Shown here: positions 62,907-64,000 of the stretch, one piece after another
Position numbering within the stretch: position 1 is the first letter of the stretch
Layout: each line of letters opens with the position of its first letter
Origin: Paraburkholderia kururiensis JCM 10599 = LMG 19447
GTDB taxonomy: Bacteria > Pseudomonadota > Gammaproteobacteria > Burkholderiales > Burkholderiaceae
DNA length: 64,000 bases
Assembly (NCBI RefSeq): GCF_003986935.1
Contig: NZ_RJZE01000012.1
Location: 62,001 to 126,000, forward strand
Reading direction: 5' to 3'
Notes under the pieces: model-generated
Databases searched by the model: none
What the model was told of the DNA's origin: nothing
What the model saw: only the letters and a program-made list of their open reading frames with translations
Translations under genes and position numbers: made by a program

Positions 62907-63776
62907 TCAGCGAAACACCACGGTCCTGCTGCCGTTCAGCAGAATACGATGCTCGATGTGCCACTTCACCGCGCGCGCGAGCGTCACGCACTCCACGTCG
63001 CGGCCAATCGCCGTGAGCTGTTCCGGCGTCATGCTGTGGTCCACGCGCTCCACTTCCTGCTCGATGATCGGGCCTTCGTCGAGGTCCGTCGTCACGTAGT
63101 GCGCCGTGGCGCCGATCAGCTTCACGCCGCGGTCGAACGCCTGGTAGTAGGGCTTCGCGCCCTTGAAGCTCGGCAGGAACGAGTGATGGATATTGATCGC
63201 GCGACCCGCGAGGCGCCCGCACAGTTGCGGCGACAAGATCTGCATGTAGCGCGCGAGCACGATGAGATCGGCCTGATGCTCGTCGATCACTTCCAGCACG
63301 CGCGCTTCCTGCGCGGACTTCGCCTCGTCCGCGGACGACGTCAGCGGGAAGTGATGGAACGGAATGTTGTAGCTCGCGGCGAGCTGATAGAAGTCCTTGT
63401 GGTTCGAGATGATGGCGGGAATCTCGATGGGCAGTTGCCCCGTGCGGTAGCGGAACAGCAGGTCGTTCAGGCAGTGGCCGATCTTCGACACCATGATGAT
63501 CACGCGCGGCTTCACGGAGGCGTCGTGCACCTCCCAGCGCATGCCGAACTGCGCGGCGAGCGTATCGAACGCGGCGCGCAGCGCTTCGACGCCGGGGTCG
63601 CCGCCCACCTGCTGGAAGTGCACGCGCATGAAGAAATCGCCGGTGCGGCTGTCGCCGAATTGCGCGGAGTCGAGAATGTTGGCGCCGCGCTCGAACAGGA
63701 AGCCGGACACCGCGTGAACGATGCCGGGCCTGTCGGCGCACGACAATTTGAGAATGAAGCTGTGTTCGGTCGACAT
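62907..63776 (-). CDS. purU: Formyltetrahydrofolate deformylase
   Basis: PurU hydrolyses 10-formyl-THF to formate and THF, balancing one-carbon pools. The 289-residue protein has an N-terminal ACT domain (LKLSCADRPGIVHAVSGF then SAQFGDSRTG) and a C-terminal formyltransferase-type domain with catalytic INIHHSFLPSFKGA and TAHYVTTDLDEGPII. The start at 63776 (MSTEHSFIL) is supported by the ACT domain; the ORF continues upstream as Arg-rich noise. Formate produced here could feed a formate dehydrogenase served by FdhD, but that is speculative. Confidence 0.96.
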   Translation of the reverse strand: MSTEHSFILKLSCADRPGIVHAVSGFLFERGANILDSAQFGDSRTGDFFMRVHFQQVGGDPGVEALRAAFDTLAAQFGMRWEVHDASVKPRVIIMVSKIGHCLNDLLFRYRTGQLPIEIPAIISNHKDFYQLAASYNIPFHHFPLTSSADEAKSAQEARVLEVIDEHQADLIVLARYMQILSPQLCGRLAGRAINIHHSFLPSFKGAKPYYQAFDRGVKLIGATAHYVTTDLDEGPIIEQEVERVDHSMTPEQLTAIGRDVECVTLARAVKWHIEHRILLNGSRTVVFR

Positions 63777-63802
63777 AACCGCGGTGACTCCCTTTCCTGT
63801 TG

Positions 63803-63828
63803 CTTTGAACTGACTCTTTGAACTGACT
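63803..63828 (-). repeat. 13-base perfect tandem duplication upstream of purU
   Basis: CTTTGAACTGACT occurs twice without spacer, at 63803-63815 and 63816-63828, 27-52 bases before the purU ATG. It may be a recent slippage duplication or paired regulator sites. Confidence 0.8.
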
Positions 63829-63833
63829 GATTG

Positions 63834-63862
63834 TGCGGCGCATGTGCCGCACATGCGCCGCA
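63834..63862. repeat. Perfect 13-base hairpin between purU and the next gene
   Basis: TGCGGCGCATGTG (63834-63846) and its exact complement (63850-63862) flank a three-base loop. It follows the stop of the partial gene on the minus strand but has no U-tract. Likely an RNA 3'-end structure or a protein site. Confidence 0.75.
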
Positions 63863-63879
63863 GCGGGCGACGCGAACGC

Positions 63880-64000
63880 TCAGAGCGCCGGCGGCGCGAA
63901 GAGTCCTTCGATGCCCTCGCACGCCTCGCCATCGATCCAGCGGCGGCGCAAGAGGCAATCGAGCGTCGCGAGACTGGCGTCCACCGTCATGGCGCCTTCT
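63880..64000 (-). CDS. C-terminal end of an unidentified gene (truncated by window edge)
   Basis: The minus-strand frame entering at 63999 is open for 39 codons to TGA at 63882-63880 and has normal codon use for this genome. It reads EGAMTVDASLATLDCLLRR, then RWIDGEACEGIEGLFAPPAL. The pattern looks like the end of a soluble helical protein; I do not recognise the family. An internal ATG could start a 36-residue peptide, but a continuing upstream gene is more likely. Confidence 0.5.
   Translation of the reverse strand, partial: EGAMTVDASLATLDCLLRRRWIDGEACEGIEGLFAPPAL

Overview
The window is ordinary, gene-dense, high-GC chromosome from a beta-proteobacterium of the Burkholderiaceae. I infer a Paraburkholderia/Burkholderia/Caballeronia-type organism from these features: lptD-surA-pdxA-rsmA order, fmdB-DUF502-aspS-nudB-clsB order, ubiE/Tim44-like/ubiJ/ubiB order, ssb-MFS-uvrA order, a giant DUF3683 FAD/Fe-S fusion protein, and strong GC3 codon bias that produces very long antisense shadow ORFs. 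I see no tRNA, rRNA, insertion sequence, integrase, phage gene, CRISPR array or att site.

Layout. 1-8.5 kb: tail of an EamA transporter, then the envelope operon lptD-surA-pdxA-rsmA (minus), divergent from the cell-wall recycling pair amgK-murU (plus). 8.5-15.7 kb: an ATM1-type ABC exporter, an acyl-CoA thioesterase, a three-PAS GGDEF-EAL protein with all catalytic motifs, a nitrate-reductase-associated protein and fdhD (TTG start). 15.8-23 kb: a fatty-acid beta-oxidation operon (TetR, acyl-CoA dehydrogenase, HAD-ECH bifunctional enzyme, thiolase, isomerase-like crotonase), all minus, reminiscent of the fadNAE set of Gram-positives. 23.2-28.2 kb: fmdB-DUF502-aspS-nudB-clsB. 28.3-38.4 kb: a TPMT-type methyltransferase, ubiquinone genes (ubiB, ubiJ, ubiE) with a Tim44-like protein, DUF971, a HIT hydrolase and the 1370-residue oxidoreductase. 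38.8-42.1 kb: ilvA, a 5'-nucleotidase and queF (plus). 42.1-46.5 kb: a D-amino-acid module, with rpiR-type regulator, N-acyl-D-amino-acid deacylase and RidA facing a D-serine/threonine-type deaminase. 46.5-56.7 kb: EmrB-type efflux pump with MarR, EcsC, an HSL-type esterase, a CHRD protein, a frameshifted MFS gene beside its LysR regulator, a serine/threonine dehydratase-like enzyme with a DauR/YheO-like regulator, and an AlaX editing protein. 56.8-64 kb: ssb, MFS, uvrA, a PerM-type permease, purU and the end of one more gene.

No unmistakably new multi-gene system is visible. The best leads are: an orphan plus-strand terminator preceded by two stem-loops near 51.5-51.6 kb, which looks like the 3' end of an unannotated small RNA; the divergent D-amino-acid module with unusual GTACC repeats in its control region; the frameshift in the 51.7-53.0 kb MFS gene; and several well-formed candidate operators next to their regulator genes. 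Functions are assigned from motifs and gene order only. No database search was run.
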